DNA from: Roseiarcus sp963753135
GTDB taxonomy: Bacteria > Pseudomonadota > Alphaproteobacteria > Rhizobiales > Beijerinckiaceae
NCBI GenBank assembly: GCA_963753135.1
Contig: CAVWBA010000017.1
Span: 124,001 to 188,000, forward strand
Length of the DNA: 64,000 nucleotides
Reading direction: 5' to 3'
The position numbers and the translations under genes are program-made. The notes beneath the pieces are model-generated. The model made no database searches and was not told where the DNA came from. It worked only from the letters and a program-made list of their open reading frames with translations. This document shows, piece after piece, positions 10,201 to 18,917 of this stretch (position 1 is its first letter; each line of letters opens with the position of its first letter).

Positions 10201-10437
10201 GATGTCATTGACCTGCGCGCTGAGATAGCGCTCGTAATAGTAGATGACGCGCCCTGACATGTCGTCCGGGGGCAACCCGTTGTACTGCCACACGACAGCG
10301 ACGACCGGAATCCCAATGTTCGGGAAAATATCAGTCGGCGTCTTGATCGCGGCCGTCACGCCGAAGATGACGATCAGCATCGCCATGACGACGAACGTGT
10401 AGGGCTTGTTTAACGCGATGCGAACGATGGCGAGCAT
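7249..10437 (-). CDS. RND efflux transporter permease
   Basis: Inner-membrane, proton-driven drug or solute exporter, 1062 residues, the normal length for the AcrB/HAE1 superfamily. The duplicated layout of six transmembrane segments plus large periplasmic loop is visible twice. Transmembrane segment 4 carries the proton-relay pair Asp402-Asp403 in GILVDDATVTIEN. The C-terminal half ends at an Ala/Ser/Pro tail overlapping the adaptor start by four bases. The N-terminal sequence looks closer to NolG-type pumps than to AcrB. A two-component system lies 148 bases upstream in the same direction and probably regulates it. The substrate cannot be told from sequence. Confidence 0.94.
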   Translation of the reverse strand: MLAIVRIALNKPYTFVVMAMLIVIFGVTAAIKTPTDIFPNIGIPVVAVVWQYNGLPPDDMSGRVIYYYERYLSAQVNDIEHIESQSLPGYGVVKVFFQPGVNINGALAQITAASQTVLKLLPPGITPPYVLSFNASSVPILQLALSSTALSQAEIFDAGQNFIRPQLATVAGTAVPSPYGGKVLQVQVDLNQDKLQAYGLSSQDVVEAIARQNVITPVGTEKVGKFEYVVSLNDAPSQISELNDLPIKTVDGVPVYIHDVAYVHEGSPPQINMVRVNGSNAVLMTILKTGSASTLDVIAGVKALLPKLRQSLPSSLHLEAVGDQSRFVTAAVSSVIFEGVVAAALTGLMILIFLGSWRSTVIIMVSIPLAILTSVALLAATGETINVMTLGGLALAVGILVDDATVTIENINYHLEQGKDIESAIMDGARQIVVPATVSLLCICIVFVPMFTLGGVAGFLFRPMAKAVIFALVGSYVLSRTLVNTMARFLLAHQARAHNHGAVPPPTRNPLVLFQRGFERRFEAARAFYRRLLMTALSGRWVFIAGFMAAVLCSFALAPYLGRNFFPPVESTQIALHVRAPTGMRIEETGVEVDRIEAAIRAIIPPKSLRSIVDNIGLSISGINMAYANTGSIGASDADILITLHDGRESEAPAYVKAMREQLPAKFPGTTFAFLPADIVTQILNFGLPAPIDVQIIGSKKAENRAYADKILSKIARIPGIADTRIQQAFNAPTFQVDVDRTRAQIVGVSERDVAQNLQNALAGSIQTAPTFWLNPKNGVSYPIVAQTPQYWVRSLSNLENIPASQGSSDKQIVGGVAAIKRSVSDAVVSHYAVQPVIDIFATNNDRDLGAVAADIQKVLDETAHEVPPGSTVVVRGQVQTMTYAFGQLFVGIALAVVLIYLLIVVNFQSWLDPFVIITALPTALAGIVWMLFITHTTLSVPALTGAIMCMGVATANSILVVSFARERLAEGADAATAAIDAGFTRFRPVLMTALAMIIGMGPMALSAELNAPLGRAVIGGLVFATVATLLFVPAVFRLVHERKPRTASASAPHVSAEATPA

Positions 10438-10585
10438 TGGGTTCTTCTGATTGCGCCGCGACGTCCGTCAGAGCGCACTCCACCGCCACGGCAAAAGCCG
10501 CCGCACCGGCGTCGCTCGCTAGATAGTGGCCGCGCGATCTCTATCACACTAAAATATTCTTTCCTTTTCTTGTGGAACCGACGCC

Positions 10586-11992
10586 CTAGCCGACGAGCGT
10601 CGTCGCACTGGCTCCCCGCGTCAGTCTGGCCGGCGCGGACGCGACGGCGCGCATTTCGAAGCGCGCGCCTGGACGATTGTCTTCGACCGTCAGTTTGAAG
10701 CCATGAAGGCTGGCGATCGTCTCGGCAATGCTGAGACCGAGCCCGTGTCCCGCCGACTTGCCGCTCCGCTCGCCGCGGTAGAATCGCTCGAAAATTCTTG
10801 TGCGCTCCTGCGGCGGCACGCCAACGCCAGTGTCGCTCACGCAAACGAAGGGACGCTCGTTGACTGTCCGCGCCTCGATGCGGACCGCACCGCCCGCGGG
10901 CGTGAACTTGATTGCATTGTCGACAAGGTTCGAGACGGCCTCGCGCATAAGATCCTCGTCGCCGCGGATCGAGACCGGCTTCGCGGCGTCGACGACCATC
11001 GTCACGCCCTTCGACTCGGCCAACGGCTCATAGAAATCGAACACCTCAGTACAGATCGCGCTGAGATCGAAGTCCTTGAGCTGCGACTTTCGCGCGTGAT
11101 TTTCGACCGCGGAGATGCGTAAAATGGCCGAGATTGTCGTAGACACTTTCTCGATTTGCGCCAGGGCGGACCCCATCGCGGCGTGTAATTCTTCAATCCC
11201 GGCTTCACTGTTGAGCGCGCGCTCAATCCTGGCGCGAGCGACGGCGAGCGGAGTGCGCAGATCGTGCGCGATGTTGTCGCCTACGCTCTTGAGCCGGTCC
11301 ACCAACCGCGCGACTTCGTCCAGCATGAGATTGACGGCGCGCGCAACTTTGTCGATGTCGTCGCCTTCATTAGCCACCGGCAAGCGCGAGTCGAGTTCGC
11401 CGTTCATGAACCTCACGATGGCGTCGTGGACGCGCTCCAGCCGCTGCGAGGCTCGCCGCGCGAAAACCGCGCCGATCGCCAGGATTACGAGGATTGTCGG
11501 CAGTAGCGCGATCGCCAGCGCGCGCAACAGCGTTCTCTGCAGGTCGTAAGTCTCCCGCAGGCTCCGCCCCAGGAGCAAAACGCCGCCGCCGGCCAAACTG
11601 CGGGCAACAAAGATAGCCGGCTCGCGGTTGCCGCTGGAATCCGGCAAGAGCTGATTTTGGACGACTTGAGCGCGTCCATCGACTGGAATCTGAGGCATGC
11701 CAGGCACGTCGCCGAACACCATGGCGCCTTTCGGATCGAACACGGCGACATAATCCAGACGCCGGATATCCCGCGTCAGGCGGAGTTCCAACGCCCTCCG
11801 CAGGTCGGCCTCACTGTCCCCCGCGCTCTTGGCCGCCTCGTCGACCAGAACCGCGCTGATCCGCTGAAAGTCGGCGCTCGAGACTTGCCAGTAAATGAAG
11901 GTGAACATCGCCGCGATCGCAATCGAAATCGCAACCGAGAACGCCAGCGCGAGGCGAAACGCCCGCGAGTTGAAGACCTCAAGTGTCCGCAT
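10586..11992 (-). CDS. Sensor histidine kinase (two-component system)
   Basis: Membrane sensor kinase, 468 residues. Two membrane segments (about 11-35 and 158-178) enclose a periplasmic sensor of about 120 residues with no recognised fold. HAMP follows, then the HisKA phospho-acceptor His243 in HDLRTPLA. The ATPase domain has the N box (NLVDNAIKF), G1 (DTGVGVP) and G2 (GHGLGLS) boxes. The start overlaps the 3' end of the response regulator gene by 14 bases, so they form an operon. Its place directly upstream of the RND efflux genes suggests that it controls efflux or senses envelope stress; this is inferred from position. Confidence 0.92.
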   Translation of the reverse strand: MRTLEVFNSRAFRLALAFSVAISIAIAAMFTFIYWQVSSADFQRISAVLVDEAAKSAGDSEADLRRALELRLTRDIRRLDYVAVFDPKGAMVFGDVPGMPQIPVDGRAQVVQNQLLPDSSGNREPAIFVARSLAGGGVLLLGRSLRETYDLQRTLLRALAIALLPTILVILAIGAVFARRASQRLERVHDAIVRFMNGELDSRLPVANEGDDIDKVARAVNLMLDEVARLVDRLKSVGDNIAHDLRTPLAVARARIERALNSEAGIEELHAAMGSALAQIEKVSTTISAILRISAVENHARKSQLKDFDLSAICTEVFDFYEPLAESKGVTMVVDAAKPVSIRGDEDLMREAVSNLVDNAIKFTPAGGAVRIEARTVNERPFVCVSDTGVGVPPQERTRIFERFYRGERSGKSAGHGLGLSIAETIASLHGFKLTVEDNRPGARFEMRAVASAPARLTRGASATTLVG

Positions 11993-12728
11993 TCAGTTTG
12001 AAGCCGACGGCGCGGATGTTGATGATGAAGCGTCGCGCGTCGGCGGGGTCGAGCTTGCGCCGCAAGTTGCCGATCTGGACGTCGACGACGTTGGTCTGCG
12101 CCAGGAATTTGAAATTCCACACATCCTCAAGCAGCATCGCCCGCGTCACGATCTGGCCAGGCCGGCGCATGAAATATTCCAGTAAAGTGAATTCCCGCGG
12201 CAGAAGATCGACGAGTTCGCCGTCGCACCGCACGGTCCGCTCGATGAGATCCATCTCGAGGGCGCCGGCGAGCAGTCGCGAGAGTCTGGCGTCTCCGCCC
12301 CGCCGCAGAAGCGCTTCGACCCGCGCGGTTAGCTCGCGGATGTCGAACGGCTTCACCAGATAGTCGTCGCCGCCCGCTTTTAGGCCGTTGATGCGCTCGT
12401 CGACCGACGAAAGCGCGCTAATCACGAGAGCAGGCGTGAAATTGCCTTCGGCGCGCAACGATTCGATGATCGAAAGCCCATCCTCGCCTTGCAGCATGCG
12501 GTCGATGATCAGAACCGCTATCCCCGAGCGCGCGGCGCGCAACCCATCCTCGACCGTTTCCGAAAGCTGGACCGCATGGCCGCTCGCCTCCAGTTCGAGC
12601 CGGATCTCCTCAGCGAGGTCGCGCTCATCCTCGACAACCAGCACCGGGGCGCCCGCCAGCCCATCCGCAGTGTGGCCTATCTTCTTCTCAGAAGGCGAAA
12701 CAGTCATCGCTTTATTTCCAAACGCCAT
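11979..12728 (-). CDS. OmpR/PhoB-family response regulator
   Basis: DNA-binding response regulator, 249 residues. The receiver domain has the acidic pair in VVEDERD, the phospho-acceptor Asp76 in IIDRMLQGEDG and Lys126 in VKPFDI. The C-terminal winged-helix domain has the usual VDLLPREFTLLEYFMRRPGQIVTR and NLRRKLDP segments. The first ATG (12728) or the eighth codon (12707) could be the start; neither has a decisive ribosome-binding site. It is the first gene of a minus-strand unit that continues into the sensor kinase and probably the RND pump. Confidence 0.92.
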   Translation of the reverse strand: MAFGNKAMTVSPSEKKIGHTADGLAGAPVLVVEDERDLAEEIRLELEASGHAVQLSETVEDGLRAARSGIAVLIIDRMLQGEDGLSIIESLRAEGNFTPALVISALSSVDERINGLKAGGDDYLVKPFDIRELTARVEALLRRGGDARLSRLLAGALEMDLIERTVRCDGELVDLLPREFTLLEYFMRRPGQIVTRAMLLEDVWNFKFLAQTNVVDVQIGNLRRKLDPADARRFIINIRAVGFKLNADT

Positions 12729-13415
12729 CTCTGGAAAGACTTTTCATCTGTGGGCGGCGCGAAAATGGTGGAGCGAAACCCGTGTGCTGACTGCTGTTCG
12801 CATAACGCCAGCCGGGCGCCGCCGTTCCAAGGGTCAAAAACTGTTCCTACATCAGCCTGTCGCGGTTCCGGTCATTTGAGAGCAATTTTCAACCGGAGGA
12901 CCCCGCTAGTTAAGCACAAGCGCGTTTTGGCGCTCGACTAAATTTTTTTTGACCTTTCGCGGCCGTTTGTCGCCAAGCTGTAACATTACCGCGCTAGCCT
13001 TAATGTGTTGCGAATTATGTCAACCTGCGCGTCCTAAGTTGACAGCATGGTATTGGCTCGCCTGTTAGGCTTAAGCACCTCCCGAATGACTATTGTTATG
13101 TTCCGCCGCAAGCATCAGCTGTGGTTAAATTGCAACAGCCCGGAAAAAGACGAGAAAGCGGCAAACTTATAGTTTGTTTGTGACGATTTCCGCCGTTAAC
13201 TTCATCAGCACAACTCGACTCGAGGTAGGCCGAGCAACATCGAGCGGCGGAAATAGCTTTGATTTCCGCGCGGTGGGTTCTGATCCAGCTTCGGCAGGGG
13301 AGCCTCGGGCGATCGTGTCGGGGCGGAGGGGACGCGATCCGCCAAGGTGGGGATCGGTGCAATTTAGCAGCGCGGACCGGCGTCGATTTCGGTCCGACTA
13401 TGGGATGGGGATGTG
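12729..13415. other. Divergent intergenic region between the regulator operon and porin 2
   Basis: No gene is supported in these 690 bases. The stretch 12935-13100 is poorer in GC (a T-run near 12945-12950 and several TTG/TATG patches) and probably contains promoters for both directions. A G-rich ribosome-binding site (GGGATGGGG) lies at 13401-13410, before the porin ATG at 13416. Confidence 0.4.
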
Positions 13416-15056
13416 ATGAAAAAGCTCGGTGTGGCCTTGGCGATTGCAATCGCCTCCGTCGGCGCGGCTCGCGCGGCGGATCTCCCGACCAAAAAGGAAG
13501 CCCCGGCGGCTCCGCCGGTGAACTGCTTCGCAAGCATCTGGAGTTGGCTCGATTCGACCGCCGCGGATTGTCCGCTGAGCTATGGACCGTTTACCGTTTA
13601 CGGCACGCTCGACGGGGGTCTCGGCTGGGAGTCGCATGGCTCCGGCTACAACGCGGCGTGGAACAACGGCGTCAACAGCTTCGTCACTAAACAGGCCAGC
13701 CCGCATTCCCAGTGGCAATGGACTCCCAACGGCCTCAGCCAGTCGGTCGTCGGCCTCAAGATGAGCGTGCCGCTTCCGTTCCTGTCGGGTCCGTTCCTGT
13801 CGGGTTGGTCGCTTATCGGCACGTGGGAGCTGGGATTCAACCCGTACTATGGCTACCTGGCTGACGCTCAGCGCTCGCAGGTCCAGAACAACGGCAGGGC
13901 GCTCACGCAGCAAAACGCGAACGCCAACTCCAGCCGTACAGGTCAGTATGACAACTCCCAGCGGTTCATTGGCGTTAGCAACAAGACCTACGGCACCTTG
14001 ACTGTCGGCCGCGTCAACACGCTGTCGCTCGACGCGATCAATTCCTATGATCCGATGGGCGGCTCATACGCCTTCTCGCCGCTCGGATTTTCCGGCTCCT
14101 TCGCCGGCTTCGGGGATACAGAGGCGGCCCGCGCCAATACCGCGGTCAAATATCGGTTGGATTACCCCTACCCAGCTTTTTATGGGGCGAATTTCCGCCT
14201 CGGCGGGTTGGTGCAGTGGGGCGGCTATGATCAGGGCAATGGCACGACCGGATTGTATCAGGGCCAGGCCGGCGCCGACTTCAATCTGTTCAAGGGAAGC
14301 CCCCTCGGCGGCGTCCTGTCGATGGACTTCATCGGCAGCTGGGCTAAGGACGTCGTGAACGTCGGCACCTTCACCGGCACCTGCTCGACGTTCACCAAAG
14401 GACCATTCGCAGGTCAAACCGGCTGCACATCCGGCATTCCAAACTTCTACAACAACACTGATTTAACTGCGACCCTTTCAAACAACACTGGCTTCTTGTT
14501 TAGCGCCAAGTACAAGGTGCAGGCTCTGACCGTGTACGGCGGATACGCGTGGCTCAAGCAGGCCAATCCGAGCGATGACTATTTGAACGGATTCGAGACC
14601 ATCGGCGGCTGGAACGTCCCGGCGACTATACGGTCGACGAACCCAGCAATCAAAAAGCTGTTTCCAACCGCGTGGACCAATTTCACGAACTTCACCAGTC
14701 CCAGAATCGCCCCCTACTTCTGGGTCGGAGCTAAATACGCGATCACGCCTTATCTCGACGTGACCGGCGCCTTTTATTACCTGCAACAATCCGACTTCAA
14801 CGGACCCACACTCTGCAAGGGCACGAGCACAACCTTCGTTCAGCCCGACGGAAACAAATTCACCCGTGGTCAAATCAGCAGCGGCAAATGCGCCGGCACG
14901 GAGGACGCGATCTCAGCCCTGATCGACTATCGGCCCGTCAAGCGCGTCGACCTCTACGCTGGCTTCATGATTTCGAATGTGTATGGCGGCTTGGCGAACG
15001 GCTTCCAGGTGACCCAGAACATCGCCCCGACCGCAGGTCTTCGGATCAAGTTCTGA
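13416..15056 (+). CDS. Porin, Porin_2 family (porin 2)
   Basis: Outer-membrane beta-barrel porin, 546 residues. The ATG at 13416 is preferred over a GTG one codon earlier. Signal peptide MKKLGVALAIAIASVGAARA; the mature part begins Ala-Asp-Leu-Pro-Thr-Lys-Lys, as in porin 3. The Asn-Cys-Phe ... Asp-Cys-Pro-Leu motif near the N-terminus and the C-terminal Ile-Lys-Phe are in place. Long blocks are nearly identical to porin 3 (QWGGYDQGNGTTGLYQG; TKGPFAGQTGC; GIPNFY), so the two are recent duplicates. A short proline/leucine duplication (LPFLSGPFLSG) is specific to this copy. A strong GC hairpin follows the stop. Confidence 0.93.
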   Translation: MKKLGVALAIAIASVGAARAADLPTKKEAPAAPPVNCFASIWSWLDSTAADCPLSYGPFTVYGTLDGGLGWESHGSGYNAAWNNGVNSFVTKQASPHSQWQWTPNGLSQSVVGLKMSVPLPFLSGPFLSGWSLIGTWELGFNPYYGYLADAQRSQVQNNGRALTQQNANANSSRTGQYDNSQRFIGVSNKTYGTLTVGRVNTLSLDAINSYDPMGGSYAFSPLGFSGSFAGFGDTEAARANTAVKYRLDYPYPAFYGANFRLGGLVQWGGYDQGNGTTGLYQGQAGADFNLFKGSPLGGVLSMDFIGSWAKDVVNVGTFTGTCSTFTKGPFAGQTGCTSGIPNFYNNTDLTATLSNNTGFLFSAKYKVQALTVYGGYAWLKQANPSDDYLNGFETIGGWNVPATIRSTNPAIKKLFPTAWTNFTNFTSPRIAPYFWVGAKYAITPYLDVTGAFYYLQQSDFNGPTLCKGTSTTFVQPDGNKFTRGQISSGKCAGTEDAISALIDYRPVKRVDLYAGFMISNVYGGLANGFQVTQNIAPTAGLRIKF

Positions 15057-15072
15057 CCTATCGCTCCCACGG

Positions 15073-15105
15073 CCGGCCGCGGCGGCTTGAGCGCCCCGCG
15101 GCCGG
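15073..15105 (+). terminator. Hairpin after porin 2, terminator-like
   Basis: A perfect ten-base-pair stem (CCGGCCGCGG with CCGCGGCCGG, 13-base loop) begins 16 bases after the porin 2 stop. Only TTGG follows, so it is not a classical U-tract terminator. It may act with Rho or stabilise the 3' end of an abundant porin mRNA. Confidence 0.5.
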
Positions 15106-15832
15106 TTGGTCATGTGCCGCGGGCCTCGCAGCTTGGCCTGACATAACCCGCGGCAATCTTCCCCAAGCAACAGTTTTGCGGATATCAGCCCGGATCGATG
15201 CTTCGTTCCTCCGTATGTTGGTTGTTGGATCAACTGGCCGATTTCCTGCGAGTCACGAAGAAAGATGCTTCGTTTCGCGGCTTCTCAGGAACCGCGCTCT
15301 GCGGTAGCCAGCCGTCGGCGACGGCGAATTCCCCCAGCGCCTAGCAAGATCCTGCCCTGCTAAGGACCCGCCAATGGCCGACGCGCCGGCGCTCGCGGTG
15401 CGACAAAGTGTGCGGTGTGATCGCTTTACGATCCAATGCTCTAAGAGCTGGTGAGGACGCGCCGGGTATTCCGGCAGGATCTGACGAAGGCAATGCCCAG
15501 TCGCGGCTGTCTGCGTAATCGCGCGGCGGACGTGAGGAAGTCTTGGCTTTGTCGCCGACCAGAACTCAAGCCGCCTCTGCGCACAGGGCGTTAAATCGCC
15601 CGTGCTGATAGCGCGACCCCTGCTCTCTTACCCGGAGCGGCGGCAACAGGTCTGCGGCTACCTGGCAGGAAGATGTGTTCGAAATCTTACGCGAGCGAAG
15701 CGACGTGGCGGAGCAGCCGCAAACTCGAGCCCACCGGCGGCAATGTCGCTTGATTAAATTATATTATGTTGATAGATTTAGTTTCACACATTCGAATCGA
15801 ACGCCAAGGCGAGCGGGTCAAGTCGGGGGATC
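15106..15832. other. Intergenic region between porins 2 and 3
   Basis: No gene is supported. Positions 15750-15790 are strikingly AT-rich (TTAAATTATATTATGTTGAT) and the likely promoter of porin 3. A GGGGG ribosome-binding site ends about two bases before the ATG at 15833. Confidence 0.4.
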
Positions 15833-17428
15833 ATGAAAGGTCGGGTCGGCATTTTGGCCATAGGCATTGCCGTGGCGTCAGGGGCGCATGCGGCAGACCT
15901 GCCGACCAAGAAGGAGGAGGAAACGCCCCCTCCGCAGCAGAACTGCTTCTCGAGCCTTTGGGCCTATTTGAATAGTAGCGCCGCGGATTGTCCCCTGAGC
16001 TACGCGGGCATCACCGCCTATGCGACGATTGACGTCGGGCTCGGCTATAGCTCCAACGGCGCGCCTGCCAGCGGGACGTACTCGAACAGCGTTTACAGTT
16101 TCGTCGGCAAGCAGAGCCACAGCGCCAAGTGGCTGTGGACGCCGAACGGCATCAGCCAATCGGTGGTCGGGGTCAATATGAAGGAGGCGATTCCGTGGCT
16201 CCCGGGCTGGTCGCTCGTCGGCGCGGTCGAGAGCGGATTTAACCCCTATTCCGGGAACCTCGTCAACGGACCACGCTCGCTCGTGCAGAACAACGGCCAA
16301 CCGCTCCTCCTCCAGAGCGCAAATAGCGACTCAAGCCGCGCCGGGCAATTTGACAACTCGGTAGGGTACCTCGGCATCAGCAATCCAACTTTCGGAACGT
16401 TCACCGTCGGCCGGGTGACTTCGCTGACCCTCGACGGCGTCATCGCCTACGATCCGATGGGCGGCTCCTATGCGTTTTCTGCGCTTGGCTATTCCGGCTC
16501 CTACGCGGGCTTCGGCGACACGGAAACCAACCGCGCCAACACCGGAGTGAAGTACCGGGTGAGCTACGAGAATTTCCACGGCGGGGCCCTGGTGCAATGG
16601 GGCGGCTATGACCAGGGCAATGGCACGACCGGCCTCTATCAGGGCGATATCGGCGCCGACATTGAAAACGTCTTTGGCGGCCTCCTGTCGGTGGACCTCG
16701 TCGGCAGTTACGCTCAAAACGCGGTCAGCCTCTCGAACTTCGCCGGCACGTGCGCCACGCTCACCAAGGGCCCGTTCGCGGGCCAGACCGGCTGCGCCAG
16801 CGGGATCCCGAACTTCTACGGCCCCGACGACCTGAAAGCGACGCTGTCCAACAACAGCGGTCTTATGCTGCTCGCCAAATACAAATGGGGCCCGGTGACG
16901 CTCTCCGGCGGCTGGATGTGGTGGCAGCAAGCAAATCCGAGCCACGACTATCTGAACGGGTTCGAGACCCTCGGCGGCTATAGCGTCCCGGCGACCATCG
17001 TCACGACCAACAAAGCCATCGCGAAACTTTTTCCGACGGCATGGACCAATTACACCGCCTATGACAAAATCCGCGTCGTCAACGTCCCCTTCTTAGGCGC
17101 TAAATATTCAATTAACTCCCAGCTAGACGTGGCCGGAGCTTTTTATTACGAAAACCAGAACAACTACAACTCCTCGACCACGCCCTGCGCCTACGCCAAA
17201 ACCAGTTTTGTCCAGGCGAACGGCAACGTTGTCAACGTTATCCGGGAAAACAGCAACGCTTGCGCGGGCACGCAGTACGCCCTTTCCGCTATGATCGATT
17301 ATCGGCCGCTCAAGCGCGTTGATCTCTACGCCGGCGTGATGCTCTCGAACGTCTATGGCGGGTTGGCGAATGGCTTTTTAGCGACCCAAAATATCGCGCC
17401 GACCGCCGGCTTGCGCGTCAAGTTCTAG
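15833..17428 (+). CDS. Porin, Porin_2 family (porin 3)
   Basis: Outer-membrane beta-barrel porin, 531 residues. Signal peptide MKGRVGILAIGIAVASGAHA, then the ADLPTKKEEE linker, the Asn-Cys-Phe/Asp-Cys-Pro-Leu pair, and a C-terminal Val-Lys-Phe. It is closely related to porin 2 along the whole length and more distantly to porin 1. Two further Cys pairs (Cys-Ala ... Gly-Cys at about 305; Cys ... Cys near 450-475) are shared with porin 2 and may be loop disulphides. The next gene, on the opposite strand, is again a small secreted protein of the DGLSRNP type, as after porin 1. Confidence 0.93.
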   Translation: MKGRVGILAIGIAVASGAHAADLPTKKEEETPPPQQNCFSSLWAYLNSSAADCPLSYAGITAYATIDVGLGYSSNGAPASGTYSNSVYSFVGKQSHSAKWLWTPNGISQSVVGVNMKEAIPWLPGWSLVGAVESGFNPYSGNLVNGPRSLVQNNGQPLLLQSANSDSSRAGQFDNSVGYLGISNPTFGTFTVGRVTSLTLDGVIAYDPMGGSYAFSALGYSGSYAGFGDTETNRANTGVKYRVSYENFHGGALVQWGGYDQGNGTTGLYQGDIGADIENVFGGLLSVDLVGSYAQNAVSLSNFAGTCATLTKGPFAGQTGCASGIPNFYGPDDLKATLSNNSGLMLLAKYKWGPVTLSGGWMWWQQANPSHDYLNGFETLGGYSVPATIVTTNKAIAKLFPTAWTNYTAYDKIRVVNVPFLGAKYSINSQLDVAGAFYYENQNNYNSSTTPCAYAKTSFVQANGNVVNVIRENSNACAGTQYALSAMIDYRPLKRVDLYAGVMLSNVYGGLANGFLATQNIAPTAGLRVKF

Positions 17429-17482
17429 CCGAACTCTACCGCGGAGAAAGGCCGGCTTAGCCACCTTAAGTCTTCGGTCACG

Positions 17483-17746
17483 TCACCTGTGGTCGATGCA
17501 ACCCCACCTCATGCAATCATCGGGATTGCGGCTCAGGCCGTCGGTCCGATGGATATTGTAGGGCTCGTGCTGATAGGGGTTCGGGCTTCTGAACACCGTT
17601 GGCAGCTTGTCCGGAGGGAGCCGCAATGCGGCCCGCAGCGTCATGACCGGAATGCCTTGGTCTTGGGCGCGCGCCGCAACGGGAGCCGCCAGCGAACCCG
17701 CCAGGGCGGCCACAACCGCCAGCCGGCTGATGAGCGATAACCTCAT
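17483..17746 (-). CDS. Small secreted protein with DGLSRNPxDCxxWGC tail
   Basis: An 87-residue protein of unknown function. Signal peptide MRLSLISRLAVVAALAGSLAAPVAARA; strong ribosome-binding site GAGGAGG before the ATG. The mature protein is about 60 residues and ends PYNIHRTDGLSRNPDDCMRWGCIDHR. This end matches the protein at 2752-3027 (Asn-x-His-x-Thr-Asp-Gly-Leu-Ser-Arg-Asn-Pro, then Asp-Cys-x2-Trp-Gly-Cys-Ile-Asp), while the middle differs. It converges with porin 3, repeating the porin-to-small-protein order seen at 362-2316. Confidence 0.78.
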   Translation of the reverse strand: MRLSLISRLAVVAALAGSLAAPVAARAQDQGIPVMTLRAALRLPPDKLPTVFRSPNPYQHEPYNIHRTDGLSRNPDDCMRWGCIDHR

Positions 17747-18034
17747 TCTTGCCTCCTCGTCGCTTCGGCAGGACGGTTACTCACCCGCGCCGCGGCGAGC
17801 CGTCTCATCCTGTCGCTCAAGATATCGGGCGGGCGGTTTTGAAGACTAATAATTGCATTTTATAGAGTGGATTGCACGCAGGCTTTTCAACCCTGGCTGT
17901 CTGGAAGCGGTTCAAGCGCATTGATGGATGTGGCGGCAGGCCATGATGAACAATGTCCATGGCGATGGCTTCTCTTCAATCGCGACCGATGCCGCAAGGA
18001 CTGCCTCCCGCGCCCACCGCCCGCCCTGCGCTCG

Positions 18035-18609
18035 TCAGTTGACGAACTTGAAGTAGTCCGCCTCGACGGATGCGGACGCGCGCCGCGCGTCCTCAACCAA
18101 TCGTGACGCGATGAGTTTCAGGTTCGCCGAGTGAAGAGTGTCAAGCGCGGGAATGGGCTTGTCGGAGACGATGGCGAGCAGCATCTGCATCGGTCCGATG
18201 GAGTTCGCGTCGGCGGTTAGCGGCACGCTGAAGCTGGCGGAATCGCCGTCCGGATCGACCTTCGTCTCCGGCCTGTGCGCGAGGCCGTCGTTGTCGACGA
18301 GGATGAGATAGACACGACGGCGCTCCAGACCTGAAATCGTCCCCAGCAACGGCTGTCCCGGTCCGACCTCATAGTTCTTGAGCGTCAGCCCCGGGGGGGG
18401 GCTTTCGCCCGTCCGGCGCGGCAAGCCGGACGAGATCGAGAGCGGGACATTGCTCCACGGTGATCGGCGCCATTGTGAGGTTCGCCCCGACGCCAACCTC
18501 GCGCTTGTAGGCGGTATCAAAGCGGGCGGAACGGTTCGATCGTCCGCCCAACCGCTTGGTACTCATGGGCGTTGGTCATCTTCGGATCGCCGAAGACGCT
18601 CCTCGCCAT
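18035..18609 (-). pseudogene. C-terminal domain fragment, frameshifted (kinase-associated-like)
   Basis: Reading through two frameshifts gives a coherent protein of about 190 residues from ATG 18609. It begins MARSVFGDPKMTNAHEYQAVG, has a central ITVEQCPALDLVR, and ends GPGQPLLGTISGL ... RVYLILVDNDGLAHR ... EADYFKFVN. Removing one T in the TTT at 18519-18521 and one base from a nine-base C run (18393-18401, read as G on the plus strand) restores one frame. The CPALD and LVDNDG parts recall C-terminal domains that follow some rhizobial Ser/Thr kinases; no kinase domain is present, so this assignment is tentative. A TAA lies two codons upstream of the start. Confidence 0.5.
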
Positions 18610-18612
18610 CTT

Positions 18613-18804
18613 TTATCGTGAGCGATGACCTAGCTCCGTGGCTCGATATGCGCGTTCAAGCGCCGCACCAAGCTCCTCAAAGCGCTGATCGTAAAAAAAA
18701 CCGTTCTCGTCCGCCTCGATCATCTCGGGCGTAACTTCAATCTCGTCTGCGGGCACGCCAGCCGAAACTTTCGTTGCGACGGCTAAGTCTATGGCATTCG
18801 GCAT
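18613..18804 (-). CDS. Hypothetical 63-residue acidic protein
   Basis: Small soluble protein, acidic in its centre (ADEIEVTPEMIEADENGFFYDQRFEEL), without signal or membrane segment. It ends two codons before the first ATG of the fragment at 18035-18609 and is in the same frame, so it could be an unrelated small gene or part of the same damaged locus. The TPEMIEA segment recalls short rhizobial hypothetical proteins. No function can be given. Confidence 0.4.
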   Translation of the reverse strand: MPNAIDLAVATKVSAGVPADEIEVTPEMIEADENGFFYDQRFEELGAALERAYRATELGHRSR

Positions 18805-18917
18805 TTGCTAACTCGAGTGCACAGTTGCCAACTTGTGCACGGGCGCTCTTTAGCCTAAGGGCGTTTGCGGCGTCACCCTCTTCGATTGGCCTCATAACCC
18901 TGACGAGCCTGCCGCGC

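Noticed and set aside
15786..15800. TTCGAATC resembling a tRNA T-loop
   Set aside because: No acceptor stem or cloverleaf can be formed around it. No tRNA was recognised in the window.
18393..18401. Nine-base homopolymer as a phase-variation switch
   Set aside because: The same gene has a second +1 shift elsewhere and many other genes carry +1 shifts, so sequence error is the simpler explanation.
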